Notes under the pieces: model-generated
What the model was told of the DNA's origin: nothing
The model's input: the letters and a program-made list of their open reading frames with translations, nothing else
Database searches by the model: none
Shown: positions 34,296-44,189 of the stretch, piece after piece
Layout of the letters: the number at the start of each line of letters is the position of its first letter
Position numbering within the stretch: the stretch's first letter is position 1
Translations under genes and position numbers: made by a program
Origin: CAYWNA01 sp964459305
GTDB lineage: Bacteria; Planctomycetota; Planctomycetia; Pirellulales; Pirellulaceae
NCBI GenBank assembly: GCA_964459305.1
Contig: CAYWNA010000007.1
Location: 62,001 to 126,000 of the forward strand
Direction of reading: 5' to 3'
Length of the DNA: 64,000 bases

Positions 34296-35435
34296 ATGGT
34301 CACGGATCGCTTTTTCTTCGTTGCCTTGTACAGGATTTCCTTGGCGGCCTTCCTTATCACCGTCCTGATCCATGGCGCGCCGGCCCAGCAGGCCGCTTCA
34401 CCTTCGGCTGACGTCGAGGGGATCATCCGTGTTGCCTATGCAAAGACGAAAACGGTAAAAACGCAAGAGGAACTCACGGAGATCATCGAGCTGTGCCAGC
34501 AGGCTCAGAAAAGCGGGCTGTCGCCGGATCTGGCCGACTACGTCAAGGAGTTGTTGGCCTGGGCACACAATCGACGCGGAGAATTCTACTCCGACCGGAG
34601 CGCATCTCTGACGGAAAACGGCCAGTCGGCCGAAGCGGCGAAAGTCGATGCGATGGCGATGAAGGAGTTCGAGACGGCGATTCAGTTGAACGCAGACTAC
34701 TGGAAAGCGATTCACAACCGGGCCGTCAGCAACGCGTTGATTGGCAAGCTTGAGAAAGCCATCCAAGATTTTGGCCGCACGCTAGAGTTGAAGCCTGAAT
34801 ACGCTAACGCGTGGTTCAACCGTGGAGAGATCCAATACGAGTTGGGCAAGTATACCCAAGCCCTCAGCGACTACGGCCAGGCGATCCGTCTGAAGCCGGA
34901 CGACCGCGATGCCTACCTGCGTCGCGGCCATGCGCATTTTCAGCTTCGCCGCCTGCGCGACGCACTCGCCGACTACAATCGGGCGGTAGAGCTTGGACCC
35001 GGCGACGCCGAAACGTTGGCGAATCGCGGCGACGCCCATCGCTGTTTGGGCCAGTGGCAGGAGGCAGCAACGGACTATCGCAAAGCAATCGCTTTGGACG
35101 AAAGCTCCGGGCGAGCCTATCAAAACGCCGCATGGTTGATGGCCACGTGTCCGGACGAACGCTTCCGCAACGATCAGCTGGCGATCCAAGCGGCGGAGAA
35201 AGCGGTTGAACTGGACGGACGCGACGACTTCGCGTACCTCGACTCGTTGGCCGCTGCATACGCCAACGCCGGCCAGTTCGACAAGGCGCAAAAGACAATC
35301 GCTGAAGCGATCCAAATTGCTCCGGAAGATCATATCAAACCGCTCGAGCGAAGACGCGAATTGTACCAGCAGAATCAGCCCTATCGCGAGGTTGCCCAGG
35401 TCGCCGGCCGGGTAGACCCTGGAGCGGTGCGTTAG
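34296..35435 (+). CDS. Secreted TPR protein
   Basis: A 379-residue protein. A signal peptide (ALYRISLAAFLITVLIHGAP) is followed by five or more tetratricopeptide repeats: AIQDFGRTLELKPEYANAWF, ALSDYGQAIRLKPDDRDAYL, ALADYNRAVELGPGDAETLA, AATDYRKAIALDESSGRAYQ, and a last degenerate repeat. TPRs mediate protein contacts. The start has AGGAG. It lies 86 bases after fumC on the same strand, perhaps by chance. Partner unknown. Confidence 0.88.
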   Translation: MVTDRFFFVALYRISLAAFLITVLIHGAPAQQAASPSADVEGIIRVAYAKTKTVKTQEELTEIIELCQQAQKSGLSPDLADYVKELLAWAHNRRGEFYSDRSASLTENGQSAEAAKVDAMAMKEFETAIQLNADYWKAIHNRAVSNALIGKLEKAIQDFGRTLELKPEYANAWFNRGEIQYELGKYTQALSDYGQAIRLKPDDRDAYLRRGHAHFQLRRLRDALADYNRAVELGPGDAETLANRGDAHRCLGQWQEAATDYRKAIALDESSGRAYQNAAWLMATCPDERFRNDQLAIQAAEKAVELDGRDDFAYLDSLAAAYANAGQFDKAQKTIAEAIQIAPEDHIKPLERRRELYQQNQPYREVAQVAGRVDPGAVR

Positions 35436-35453
35436 TGAGTGCTTAGCACGGAA

Positions 35454-36335
35454 TCATGCACTCTTGTTCGCCATCGCTCGCCGTACGGCTTCGCCCATGT
35501 CGGCCGGGCTGTCGGCGACTTCGATTCCCGCGTCGCGTAAAGCCGTGACTTTTTCGGATGCTGTCCCTTTCCCGCCGGAAATGATCGCTCCGGCATGCCC
35601 CATCCGTTTGCCTGGTGGGGCAGTGCGTCCTGCGATGAAAGCGGCTACCGGTTTGGTGACACTCTCTTTGATGAAGGCCGCTGCCTCTTCCTCGGCGGTG
35701 CCGCCGATCTCGCCGATCATCATGATCGCTTCCGTTTCCGGATCGGCTTCGAACAACTTCAACAGATCGATGAACGACGTGCCGACGATCGGATCGCCGC
35801 CAAGCCCCACGCATGTTGTCTGCCCCAGACCAAGGTCGGTGATCTGCCAAACCGCCTCGTACGTCAGCGTACCGCTGCGACTCATCAGACCCACGCAGCC
35901 CTTCTTGTGGATGTAGCCAGGCATGATGCCGATCTTGCACTCGTCGGCCGTGATAACGCCGGGGCAATTGGGGCCGATCAGCGTCACGCCGGTGGGTTTC
36001 ACCACGTCGCAGGCATGGACCATGTCCAGAACGGGCACTCCTTCGGTGATCGCCACGACGGTCTCGATACCGGCATCAACGGCCTCCAGAATCGCATCGG
36101 CGGTGAAGGGTGCCGGCACAAAAATCATCGTGGCATCGGCGCCGGTTTTGTCGACAGCCTCCGCCACGGTGTCGAATACCGGCAAACCATCGAGCGTCTG
36201 GCCGCCTTTACCGGGCGTCACCCCGCCGACCATATTCGTTCCGTACTCCAGACATCCTTTCGTGTGGAAAGCGCCGGCCTTCCCGGTGATGCCTTGGCAG
36301 ATGACACGTGTGTCTTTGTTGATAAGGATGCTCAT
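35454..36335 (-). CDS. sucD: Succinyl-CoA synthetase subunit alpha
   Basis: A 293-residue subunit carrying the phospho-histidine. Motifs are [57 protein letters not shown] and the active-site region [17 protein letters not shown] 36335 matches family starts. It lies 100 bases downstream of sucC. With sucC it makes ATP or GTP from succinyl-CoA in the TCA cycle. Confidence 0.96.
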   Translation of the reverse strand: MSILINKDTRVICQGITGKAGAFHTKGCLEYGTNMVGGVTPGKGGQTLDGLPVFDTVAEAVDKTGADATMIFVPAPFTADAILEAVDAGIETVVAITEGVPVLDMVHACDVVKPTGVTLIGPNCPGVITADECKIGIMPGYIHKKGCVGLMSRSGTLTYEAVWQITDLGLGQTTCVGLGGDPIVGTSFIDLLKLFEADPETEAIMMIGEIGGTAEEEAAAFIKESVTKPVAAFIAGRTAPPGKRMGHAGAIISGGKGTASEKVTALRDAGIEVADSPADMGEAVRRAMANKSA

Positions 36336-36435
36336 TTGGATTCGTCTCTTCCAATACCAAATTCCACGAAAGCCGAGGGGTCGGGCATCCGTGCTCAGAA
36401 GACCCACTGGAACCTGAACACCGACACCTGAAACC

Positions 36436-37620
36436 TCATCCCGCGGCCGCGACTACCTTCTTTGCAGCGTCGGTCAGCCCATCCGCCGTGATGATGTCCA
36501 CATCGCTATCGGCCAGAATCTTTCGCCCTTCTTCCACCTCGGTGCCTTCAAGTCGCACGACAAGCGGCACGCTGAAGCCAACCGTCTTGTACGCTTCCAA
36601 TATCGCGGTAGCGATTGTTGTGCACCTCATGATTCCGCCGAAGATATTAACCAACACGGCGCGCACGTTCGGGTCGTCCAGCAGGATGCGAAATGCCTCG
36701 GTCACCTGCTCGGTATCGGCGCCGCCGCCGACATCCAAAAAGTTGGCCGGTTGGCCGCCATGCAATTTGATGATGTCCATCGTACTCATGGCCAGTCCAG
36801 CACCGTTGACCAGGCAGCCGATGTTGCCGTCCAGTTTGACATAGCTCAGTCCCACCTCGCCGGCGCGGACTTCGGCAGGCTCCTCCTCGGACAAATCGCG
36901 AAGCTGCGCGATGTCCGCGTGACGAAACAGCGCGTTGTCATCGAAAGTGATCTTTGCATCCAAAGCGACCATTTCGCCATCGGAAGTGATCACCAGCGGG
37001 TTAATCTCGGCCAAGCTGCAATCGCAGTCGACGAAAGCTCTGCACAGCGCCTGCATAAACTTGGCGGTGCCGCGCACCGTAGCACCGGTGATGTTCAGTT
37101 TTTGGCACAGTTTACGGACTTGAAAGCCTTGCAAGCCAACGTGCGGATCGAAATGTTCTTTGAAAATCAAATCGGGTGTTTCCGCTGCCACCTTTTCGAT
37201 TTCCACGCCGCCTTCGCTGGACATCATCAGCACCGGCTGGGCCGCCGCACGATCGACGACGATACCCAGGTAGAGTTCACGAGCAATGTCGCATCCCTCT
37301 TCAACCAGCACTTGGCGAACCGTCTGGCCTTCCGCGCCGGTTTGAATCGTGACCAGCCGGTTCCCCAGCATTTTCTTGGCAGCCGCTCCTGCATTATCCG
37401 CACTGCGGACCAACTCGACGCCATGCTGTTCCGGATGCTCCAGAATTGTCCCTTTGCCACGGCCACCGGCATGGATCTGAGCTTTCACAACCGCCATGGC
37501 GCCACCGAGTTCGCCAAAGGCCTGGGACGCTTCTTCCGACGTCTTCGCGACAATTCCCCGCAGCACCGGCACACCTGCTTCGCGCAGGATCTGTTTCGCT
37601 TGAAACTCGTGGATTTTCAT
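36436..37620 (-). CDS. sucC: Succinyl-CoA synthetase subunit beta
   Basis: A 394-residue subunit with an ATP-grasp domain: [70 protein letters not shown] and [17 protein letters not shown]. Complete and of normal length. It precedes sucD on the minus strand. Confidence 0.96.
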   Translation of the reverse strand: MKIHEFQAKQILREAGVPVLRGIVAKTSEEASQAFGELGGAMAVVKAQIHAGGRGKGTILEHPEQHGVELVRSADNAGAAAKKMLGNRLVTIQTGAEGQTVRQVLVEEGCDIARELYLGIVVDRAAAQPVLMMSSEGGVEIEKVAAETPDLIFKEHFDPHVGLQGFQVRKLCQKLNITGATVRGTAKFMQALCRAFVDCDCSLAEINPLVITSDGEMVALDAKITFDDNALFRHADIAQLRDLSEEEPAEVRAGEVGLSYVKLDGNIGCLVNGAGLAMSTMDIIKLHGGQPANFLDVGGGADTEQVTEAFRILLDDPNVRAVLVNIFGGIMRCTTIATAILEAYKTVGFSVPLVVRLEGTEVEEGRKILADSDVDIITADGLTDAAKKVVAAAG

Positions 37621-37881
37621 GGGCCAGGCACCAACTCGTCAGAAGGAAATGGGAAGTTCCAGACAAACGGACAAGGTAACCGAATTTTGAGCGGCGACAA
37701 GATGCCAATGACTGAGGCCAAACATTCCCCGATTTCAATACGGCAAGTCTTTGCATATCAGCGGCCTACGACCTACAATGACAACCAACTGGGGCAACCT
37801 CCATCGCAACGTTGTTGCCGCGTGGGGCGCCCTACACAGCCGCTCGGCTATTGTCGGACTCACCAAAAGAGGAGTAAGGCC

Positions 37882-38130
37882 ATGTCAGACGCTCAAGATG
37901 TTGGCGGAAAAAAGACTGCCGCTGGAATCTGTGGGATCCTGTTGGGAAGTTTCGGAGTACACCGTTTCATCCTCGGCGACGCAACAGGCGGGATCCTGCG
38001 CATCGTGATCTCCGTCATCACCTGTGGGGCGGGCGGGATCATCGGGCTGATCGAAGGGATCATCTACTTGACCAAGAGCGATGAAGACTTCTATCAGACG
38101 TACATAGTCGAAAAGAAAGGTTGGTTCTGA
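37882..38130 (+). CDS. TM2-domain membrane protein
   Basis: An 82-residue protein with two hydrophobic segments joined by a short turn: AAGICGILLGSFGVHRFILG and ILRIVISVITCGAGGIIGLI, then EGIIYLTKSDEDFYQTYI. The GxxGxHRFILG pattern defines the TM2 family. The ATG at 37882 has GGAGTAAGG upstream. A terminator follows. Molecular role unknown. Confidence 0.87.
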   Translation: MSDAQDVGGKKTAAGICGILLGSFGVHRFILGDATGGILRIVISVITCGAGGIIGLIEGIIYLTKSDEDFYQTYIVEKKGWF

Positions 38131-38172
38131 CCGATTTGGACAGTCGGCAGATCCTCGCCAATTCCAAAGAGA

Positions 38173-38205
38173 AGGCCGAGTCGTCGCAGTCGCGGCTCGG
38201 CTTTT
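38173..38205 (+). terminator. Rho-independent terminator after the TM2 gene
   Basis: A stem with GCCGAG...CTCGGC arms (38175-38180 and 38196-38201) is followed by TTTT. It ends the TM2 transcript just before the convergent DUF1549 gene. Confidence 0.7.
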
Positions 38206-38221
38206 GCATGCGCTATTGTCG

Positions 38222-40276
38222 CTACTCGCTTGCCAGAAGCATCTGCCAAATCTCCTGCAGTGCCACGGTATCGTTCAAGCGATCCGCCAGAACCAGCTTG
38301 GCCGCGGTCAATTCACGTCTGGTTGGTTTGCGGTCCAGGGCAGACAAGAACAGGTGCTCGATCTTCCGCTCGGTCCTGATTCGGCTCTTGGCAAGACGAT
38401 CCAGCCAGCCAGTTCCTGAGATACCGTCGACCGGTTGCGTGTCGATGATCTCCAGCACGCCTCCTACCGGCCGCACCCACGAGAGTCTGGCCATCCGGGC
38501 GGACGTCATGCTAACACCGGCCGGCTTGGAGTTCACAGCCGTCATCAACGTCCGATACACTTCGACCGGTTCTTCTTTCTTCGAGTAGTATCGAGCAAAC
38601 AGAGGCTTTCCACCCATCGCCGGTGCGTCCATCCAGCTTTCCGGCATACGTCTGCCTGACAAGCCGAAGGCCTCGCTAAGTACAGTCCAGCGAATCAGGC
38701 TGTGCAAATCGAAATCATGAGCCGCCAATTCGCCTGCCAGACGATCCAGCACTTCCGGGTGCGACGGCGGATTGTGCGCCCCCATGTCGTCCACAGGCTG
38801 GGTGAACCCATATCCCAGCAACTCGGCCCAGATGCGATTAACGGTCGCCCGCGCAAAACCGTCCGAAGCGGTGACCAACTCGGCCAACTCCTGCCGCCGG
38901 TTCACGTCGCTCAGCAAACCGCTGCGGGAAACCTGACGTCCGTTGAACTCTGGATAGGCAATCCTCAGCCGCCCGTTCGGCAACTGGTAGAAGATCTCCG
39001 CATCTTTCGCCGCGCCGCTTTCGCCGTAGAAATCCTGATCGATCAACCGTGCCACGTTCGACTGCGGTTCGCGCCGGACTCTCATCTGCCGGAGGAAAGC
39101 GTTTAGCTGCCAGAAATCACCTTGCTTCCACTCGTTGGCCGGATGCTCGTGGCACTGAGTACAAACCAGTTGCCTGCCAAGAAACACGCGGGACACCCGA
39201 TCCGTAGCATCAACAGCTCGATTGTCAGCTCCCGCCAGGAGAAAATTGACCGCCCCGTTGTAATCTTCGGTTCCCGGACGACTCGATCCGGTCGCCGCGA
39301 GCAACTCGTGCGCCATCTTGTCGTACGGCTTGTTGGCCGCCAGTGAATCGCGGATGTAATCCGTAAGCCCCTCGCGATTTGCCACCTGCTCGCCGCCGCT
39401 CGCCGGCCTCGATCCGAGAAGAACGCCGGCCCAAATGTCGGACCAATGGCGAGCGTACTCATCACTGGAAAGCAGCCGATCCACCAGGCGTTCTCGCTTG
39501 TCCTCGGAATCGTCCTCCACGAATCGATCGATCTCGTCTCGCGTCGGCTCTCGCCCCACCAGGCGATCGTAGACTCGCCCACACCACCCGCGTTCCGTCT
39601 CTGGCGGTGAAGGCGTCACGCTGTTCTTGCGCCACACTGCCCTCAATACGTCATCAACGAAGGCAATGACCTCTGAATCGCTCGACGGTTTCAGCCGCGA
39701 AAGCATAGGCGCCTTGACGGGCTCCGTGTCACCGTCAGACACAGGCACAACCGAGCGCTCATCATTCCGCTTCGTAGCAGTCATCCCCTCATGTTCGTGC
39801 CGTCCGCCCTCAAGTTCCCTCGGCACAAACTGATGCTCGCGGATGCGAGGCGGCGCCCCGTTCTCTTCGCGCGGCGAAACGCCCTCCGTGGGCTGTCTTG
39901 ACTCCGTGCTGGCCATCCTCTCGCCTGCCGACTCATGCGCTCTTTTCAGGTAATAGCCCGTGCCGACGACAAGTAGCACGCTGGCGGCGATGGCAGCCAA
40001 CAACCAACCGGGTCGCGATCGACGCACCGCACGCGGTCGCGTTGCCACGCGCACGACCGACTCTTCGTGCACCGGCGGCGGCTGAGGTTCGGCCCATTGC
40101 TGAATCGGAGGCGCAATCGGCGCAGGCATAGATACGGCGGCCGCGTCGGTCTGCGTCGCGTCGCGTCGAGCTTCCCAGGCTTCAACGATCTTGGAGCTCA
40201 GATCCGGAGGGTAGTGGCCGCCTAGGACCTCCTCCAAACACGCGTCCAAGATTCGTTCTTCGTGTTCTCGACTCAC
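38222..40276 (-). CDS. Membrane protein: anti-sigma-like N-terminus fused to DUF1549/DUF1553
   Basis: A 684-residue protein starting at GTG. Residues 1-85 are cytoplasmic, charged and proline-rich (EERILDACLEEVLGGHYPPD); a membrane helix lies near residues 90-110 (GWLLAAIAASVLLVVGTGYY). The external part contains DUF1549 (residues about 190-400), with one CTQCH haem-like motif, and DUF1553 (about 440-680). It overlaps the ECF sigma factor gene by four bases (GTGA). That layout is expected for an anti-sigma factor regulating its sigma. DUF1549 proteins in planctomycetes often associate with cytochrome and DUF1501 proteins. The periplasmic part may sense redox state or a ligand; haem binding is inferred from one motif. 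Confidence 0.83.
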   Translation of the reverse strand: MSREHEERILDACLEEVLGGHYPPDLSSKIVEAWEARRDATQTDAAAVSMPAPIAPPIQQWAEPQPPPVHEESVVRVATRPRAVRRSRPGWLLAAIAASVLLVVGTGYYLKRAHESAGERMASTESRQPTEGVSPREENGAPPRIREHQFVPRELEGGRHEHEGMTATKRNDERSVVPVSDGDTEPVKAPMLSRLKPSSDSEVIAFVDDVLRAVWRKNSVTPSPPETERGWCGRVYDRLVGREPTRDEIDRFVEDDSEDKRERLVDRLLSSDEYARHWSDIWAGVLLGSRPASGGEQVANREGLTDYIRDSLAANKPYDKMAHELLAATGSSRPGTEDYNGAVNFLLAGADNRAVDATDRVSRVFLGRQLVCTQCHEHPANEWKQGDFWQLNAFLRQMRVRREPQSNVARLIDQDFYGESGAAKDAEIFYQLPNGRLRIAYPEFNGRQVSRSGLLSDVNRRQELAELVTASDGFARATVNRIWAELLGYGFTQPVDDMGAHNPPSHPEVLDRLAGELAAHDFDLHSLIRWTVLSEAFGLSGRRMPESWMDAPAMGGKPLFARYYSKKEEPVEVYRTLMTAVNSKPAGVSMTSARMARLSWVRPVGGVLEIIDTQPVDGISGTGWLDRLAKSRIRTERKIEHLFLSALDRKPTRRELTAAKLVLADRLNDTVALQEIWQMLLASE

Positions 40277-40794
40277 TGTACCTTACCCTCAACGCATTTC
40301 CTCAACTGTTTCTTGGCCCGCTGCATCAAGTTTTTCGCTCCGTGTTCCGTGATTCCGAGAACCGCCGCAATGTTGGTCCTCGACTCGCGATCTCGGAAAC
40401 GCATCTCCAATGCCATGCGGGCTCGGTCGGTCAACCGCTGGAGACACTCCCTAAGCGACTCCAACAGTGCGTCCCCGCCATCCGTTCCGGCCCACTTCTC
40501 CCAAGACTTGTCGAACTCCTCAATGTTTTCTACTGCGGTGACTTTTCCAGCACGGCGTTGAGCCGAAACAAACTGGTTATGTGCAACCTTGCGCAGGTAA
40601 GCCGCAGTCGCGGCTGGTCCGTATTCTTCGAACGGCCGCTGCAAGACGGCAAGAAACGTGTCCTGAGTCAAATCGTCGGCTTGTGACGGATCACACCCCA
40701 ATGCCCTCAGATACCGCCAGATCCCGGTCTGATGTTTCTCAATCAGCTCCACAGGATCATAGCCAGTGGTTTCGGGCATCGTTGCCGACTTCAT
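40273..40794 (-). CDS. ECF-type RNA polymerase sigma factor
   Basis: A 173-residue sigma70 factor of the extracytoplasmic-function class. Region 2 lies at about residues 20-85 (GIWRYLRALGCDPSQADDLT, then TFLAVLQRPFEEY). Region 4 is at about 120-165 (LTDRARMALEMRFRDRESRT, NIAAVLGITEHGAKNLMQRA). The gene stop overlaps the GTG of the membrane partner. ATG 40794 and ATG 40779 are both possible; the second has a weak GAAGTCGG site and better family fit. It probably directs transcription in response to the fused DUF1549 protein. Confidence 0.92.
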   Translation of the reverse strand: MKSATMPETTGYDPVELIEKHQTGIWRYLRALGCDPSQADDLTQDTFLAVLQRPFEEYGPAATAAYLRKVAHNQFVSAQRRAGKVTAVENIEEFDKSWEKWAGTDGGDALLESLRECLQRLTDRARMALEMRFRDRESRTNIAAVLGITEHGAKNLMQRAKKQLRKCVEGKVQ

Positions 40795-41517
40795 GTGTTC
40801 GTTCAGAAGTTAGAGCGAGCGAAAGATCAGAAAGTACTCAACTCTACGAGGGGTGTCACTCGTATTATTGCTCGATGGCACGCTATTGTCGCGGCATGGA
40901 AGACACAGAATTTCGTCGGCAATGCCAAATCGGCCGCAGTTGCCGGCCCAAACAGCATGCGGGTTTTCTGAGCACTTGTTGCAGAATGATACACCCAAAA
41001 TGAAACGGGCGAGCTGGAAGCTCTGCTTAGTCGAGAACCTCCAACTCGCCCGAGTTGACCTGGAAACGGGCTGCAATCGCCTGTTTCCCTACCGCTCTTC
41101 TCTGCTCCGAGGGTGCCTAAGTCCCTGTCCCTTTCTGACGTAACCTCTATGATTGCATAACCTTAGAGTTGCCTCAGTCCCTGTCGTCCTCCTCCAAACC
41201 GGCCCCGAACATTTGCCTCTTCTCTGTATCGACCCCAGAATGGATGTGCCTCCCCCGTTCACGTGCGGTCAGTCTTGATCCAGTAAGAGAAGCAATTTGT
41301 GCGCCAAAGCTAGTTAGTCGGATGAGATTTCCTATAATTGGCTTCAAATTGTGGGGCAGGGCTGTGCGAAGAGCAGCCAAGCAAGACGAGATGTGTTTCT
41401 GCCCACTCATGCCGCAAATCAGGAATTATTTGGCTGTACCAACGCGAGTAACTATACTTGAGAACCGATACCTGCTTAACGTTACTTCAACCAGCTCCAA
41501 CGACGCAGGCGCCTCCC
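40795..41517. other. 723-base intergenic region without a gene; one hairpin
   Basis: No credible reading frame was found on either strand. A hairpin with CGGGCGAG-TGGA arms lies at 41006-41052. A TATAAT sequence at 41333-41338 has no matching -35. This gap must contain the promoter of the minus-strand ECF operon and probably that of the secreted protein at 41518. Confidence 0.5.
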
Positions 41518-42597
41518 ATGATTTGGCAAGCAAGGCTGATTTCCGGACTAATTCTCGTGGGGATAGTGGTTTCACCCTATCATGCCAGTTCCCAAGAAGC
41601 GGTGCGCACATTACCCATGCGCAAACTGGCCCCAGGTGTGTTGACCGTGATTCCATCGGAACCGAAGACAGAGGAGACCTTCCAGAAGCCGATCCCACCG
41701 ATTGCCCCGTCGAGGCTGAACTGGGAGCCCTACTCGTCGCCGAAGACTCAGACACTCCTGGCAAAGGCATCCACTGTCGTATTGAGACACAATATCTGGA
41801 ACCTTGAGTTCGCCTTCAAGCCTATGCGAATTATTTACGTTGATATACCTCAGAGCAACGGAAAGATGCGCCGCAAACTGGTTTGGTATATGGTGTACCG
41901 AGTCAAAAACAAAGGTAAGCACCTGAAGCCCGTGCCCATAGAAGACCAATTCAAACACAAGATTTATGGAACGATGAAGGCGGACGCAGTTCTCAACATT
42001 GGCGCGGCGCAGGAGACCAGTACTATCCGCTGCTTTCCGCATTTCTCGCTGCAGAGCCGCGAACATGGAAAGGAATACCTGGATCGGGTTATACCTGTTG
42101 CGATACGTCCAGGGGCTTGGTGGGAAGACCTTCCTCGTACGTTTGGGGAGTGGGATAAGAAAGGCAGGCTGGCTTTCCCACCCGCCAGAGTGCCGGGTCC
42201 GACGATCCAGGAAAGGGAAATCAAGATTCCGTGGCCCTATCTGCACAACACCGTGGAGATCAGCCGGGTCAACGTCCCGGTCAGCACGGAGACCATAGAC
42301 TACAGCGTTTGGGGCGTTGTGATGTGGGAAGATGTAGAGCCTCAGATTGATTTCTTTTCCGTGTACGTTCAGGGGCTCACCAACGCTTATAAGGTGGAAA
42401 ACGGGCGGCATCTTCGAAAGACACTGCAGTTGAATTTTTGGCGGCCCGGCGACAGATGGATTGACCGTGGCGAAGGAACCGGGGAGCACGAAATACGCTA
42501 TGGCGTGCCTGCGTATGAGGATCAAGCCGAACAGGCGGAGGTTTTGTCCAAGTACGGACTAAAGGAACGGGTTGATCATCTTTGGGTCTATCGTTAA
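41518..42597 (+). CDS. Secreted hypothetical protein
   Basis: A 359-residue exported protein with signal peptide ([20 protein letters not shown]) cleaved before SQEAV. No domain is recognised. It contains a segment like a beta-sandwich ([34 protein letters not shown]), a Trp/Pro-rich middle ([13 protein letters not shown]) and a conserved-looking end ([19 protein letters not shown]). It resembles long secreted proteins common in planctomycetes by composition. ATG 41518 starts the signal. It lies 116 bases before rpmA. Confidence 0.75.
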   Translation: MIWQARLISGLILVGIVVSPYHASSQEAVRTLPMRKLAPGVLTVIPSEPKTEETFQKPIPPIAPSRLNWEPYSSPKTQTLLAKASTVVLRHNIWNLEFAFKPMRIIYVDIPQSNGKMRRKLVWYMVYRVKNKGKHLKPVPIEDQFKHKIYGTMKADAVLNIGAAQETSTIRCFPHFSLQSREHGKEYLDRVIPVAIRPGAWWEDLPRTFGEWDKKGRLAFPPARVPGPTIQEREIKIPWPYLHNTVEISRVNVPVSTETIDYSVWGVVMWEDVEPQIDFFSVYVQGLTNAYKVENGRHLRKTLQLNFWRPGDRWIDRGEGTGEHEIRYGVPAYEDQAEQAEVLSKYGLKERVDHLWVYR

Positions 42598-42713
42598 AAA
42601 TAGAAGGTCTCCGGAGACCCACTGGATATGCGTGTGAGAGCCCCGGCTTTTTGGAAAAGCCGATTTCTCGGCCACCATGTGAATATCTGGGCACACAACA
42701 AGGGATAGGCGTA

Positions 42714-42962
42714 ATGGCTCACAAGAAAGGTCAAGGTTCCAGCCGCAACGGGCGAGACTCGAATGCTCAGCGTCGCGGCGTGAAAAAATTTGGCGGGCAA
42801 GCAGTCTATGCGGGCAACATCCTCGTTCGTCAGGTAGGCAACAAGTTTCATCCTGGGGCGAATGTAGGGCAGGGCAAGGACTACACGCTGTACGCCCTAG
42901 TGGACGGCGTGGTGAAGTTCGATCGCAAGGGCCGCCGGATTAACGTCGTGACCGAGGCGTAG
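42714..42962 (+). CDS. rpmA: 50S ribosomal protein L27
   Basis: An 82-residue protein with [37 protein letters not shown] and [20 protein letters not shown]. It fits the L27 family at normal length. The preceding gene is not rplU (L21), which usually sits here. A terminator and obgE follow. Confidence 0.95.
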   Translation: MAHKKGQGSSRNGRDSNAQRRGVKKFGGQAVYAGNILVRQVGNKFHPGANVGQGKDYTLYALVDGVVKFDRKGRRINVVTEA

Positions 42963-42992
42963 GCCACGATCCGCTGAATAGGGCAAAGACAA

Positions 42993-43025
42993 GGGCGTTC
43001 CGTTCAATGCGGAGCGTCCTTTTTC
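42993..43025 (+). terminator. Rho-independent terminator between rpmA and obgE
   Basis: GGGCGTTCCG at 42993-43002 pairs with CGGAGCGTCC at 43010-43019 (two G-U pairs), and five T residues follow. It should reduce read-through into obgE. Confidence 0.75.
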
Positions 43026-43061
43026 GTTTAGGATGCTGAGCACTAAGTACGTTAGTACCAT

Positions 43062-44057
43062 ATGTTTGTGGATTGTGTCGAAATCGAAGTCCAAGCCGGC
43101 AACGGTGGGTCGGGCTGCGTCAGCTTCCGTCGGGAACGTTATGTTCCCAAGGGCGGTCCCGACGGTGGGGATGGCGGCAATGGCGGCAGTGTGATCGTGG
43201 TGGCCGAAAAAGGTGTTGACAGCCTGACGGCGCTAGCTCATCGCAAATTCTGGCGAGCCAAACGCGGTACACATGGTCAAGGCTCCAACCGGCATGGCCG
43301 CAACGGCGAGGATTTGATCATACGCGTGCCTCCAGGCACGGTGGTGATGGATGCGATAAGGGATTTCGCCATCAAGGACTTGGCACAAGCCGGCGAGCGG
43401 TTGGTCGCGGCCCGCGGAGGGAAAGGCGGTTGGGGAAACGCGCACTTCAAGTCGGCCACCAATCGAGCTCCTCGTGAGTCTACCTCTGGCGAAGAAGGCG
43501 AACAGCGCAGGCTGGTTTTCGAGTTGAAAGTCATTGCCGATGTCGGTTTGATCGGTAAGCCCAACGCAGGCAAAAGCACTTTGCTCAGTCGCCTTTCTCA
43601 TGCCAGACCAAAGATCGCCGACTATCCGTTTACAACCAAGCATCCGAACTTAGGTCTCGTGCAAATCGATTTTGATCGCTCATTCGTAATGGCCGATATA
43701 CCGGGTTTGATCGAGGGCGCACATGCGGGTGCCGGCTTGGGCCACGAGTTTCTTCGCCACGTAGAAAGGGCGGGGATTCTGGTTCACTTGGTTGAGCCTT
43801 CGCCTGCGGACGGTAGTGACCCACTGGGGAACTACCAGTCTGTACGCAGTGAACTAACGCAATACAACGACCAGTTGAGCCAGCGCCCGGAAGTGGTCGT
43901 CGTCACCAAAGCCGACTTGCCGGAAGCAGCGGATGTCTGCAATCGGTTTGCCGACTCGCTCCAGTGTGAGGCGCTCTTGATCTCCGCGGTCACCGGCCAA
44001 GGGCTCAATCATTTGATGGGCGAAATCGCCCGTCGTCTTGACAACGAGCCCGAGTAG
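43062..44057 (+). CDS. obgE: GTPase Obg
   Basis: A 331-residue GTPase. The glycine-rich Obg fold fills the N-terminus (VQAGNGGSGCVSFRRERYVP, GPDGGDGGNGGSVIVVAEKG). The G domain has GKPNAGKST (G1), DIPGLIEG (G3) and TKAD (G4). It takes part in large-subunit maturation and stress control. Only the short C-terminal extension of some Obg proteins is missing, which is common. Its gene follows rpmA after a terminator. Confidence 0.95.
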   Translation: MFVDCVEIEVQAGNGGSGCVSFRRERYVPKGGPDGGDGGNGGSVIVVAEKGVDSLTALAHRKFWRAKRGTHGQGSNRHGRNGEDLIIRVPPGTVVMDAIRDFAIKDLAQAGERLVAARGGKGGWGNAHFKSATNRAPRESTSGEEGEQRRLVFELKVIADVGLIGKPNAGKSTLLSRLSHARPKIADYPFTTKHPNLGLVQIDFDRSFVMADIPGLIEGAHAGAGLGHEFLRHVERAGILVHLVEPSPADGSDPLGNYQSVRSELTQYNDQLSQRPEVVVVTKADLPEAADVCNRFADSLQCEALLISAVTGQGLNHLMGEIARRLDNEPE

Positions 44058-44189
44058 CCCGACACCGATCGCTCATCCACCGAATCGAAGAAACCGCTCG
44101 TTATTCAACATCGGCGGGACCGGAGGTAAGGTTAGCTGCATACCTGCCGCGCAAAGGGGCTGGGGGCACTCACGTGGGTACACGGCACA

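Noticed and set aside
41333..41338. TATAAT as a promoter for the 41518 gene
   Set aside because: No -35 match lies at a suitable distance, and it is 180 bases from the start codon.
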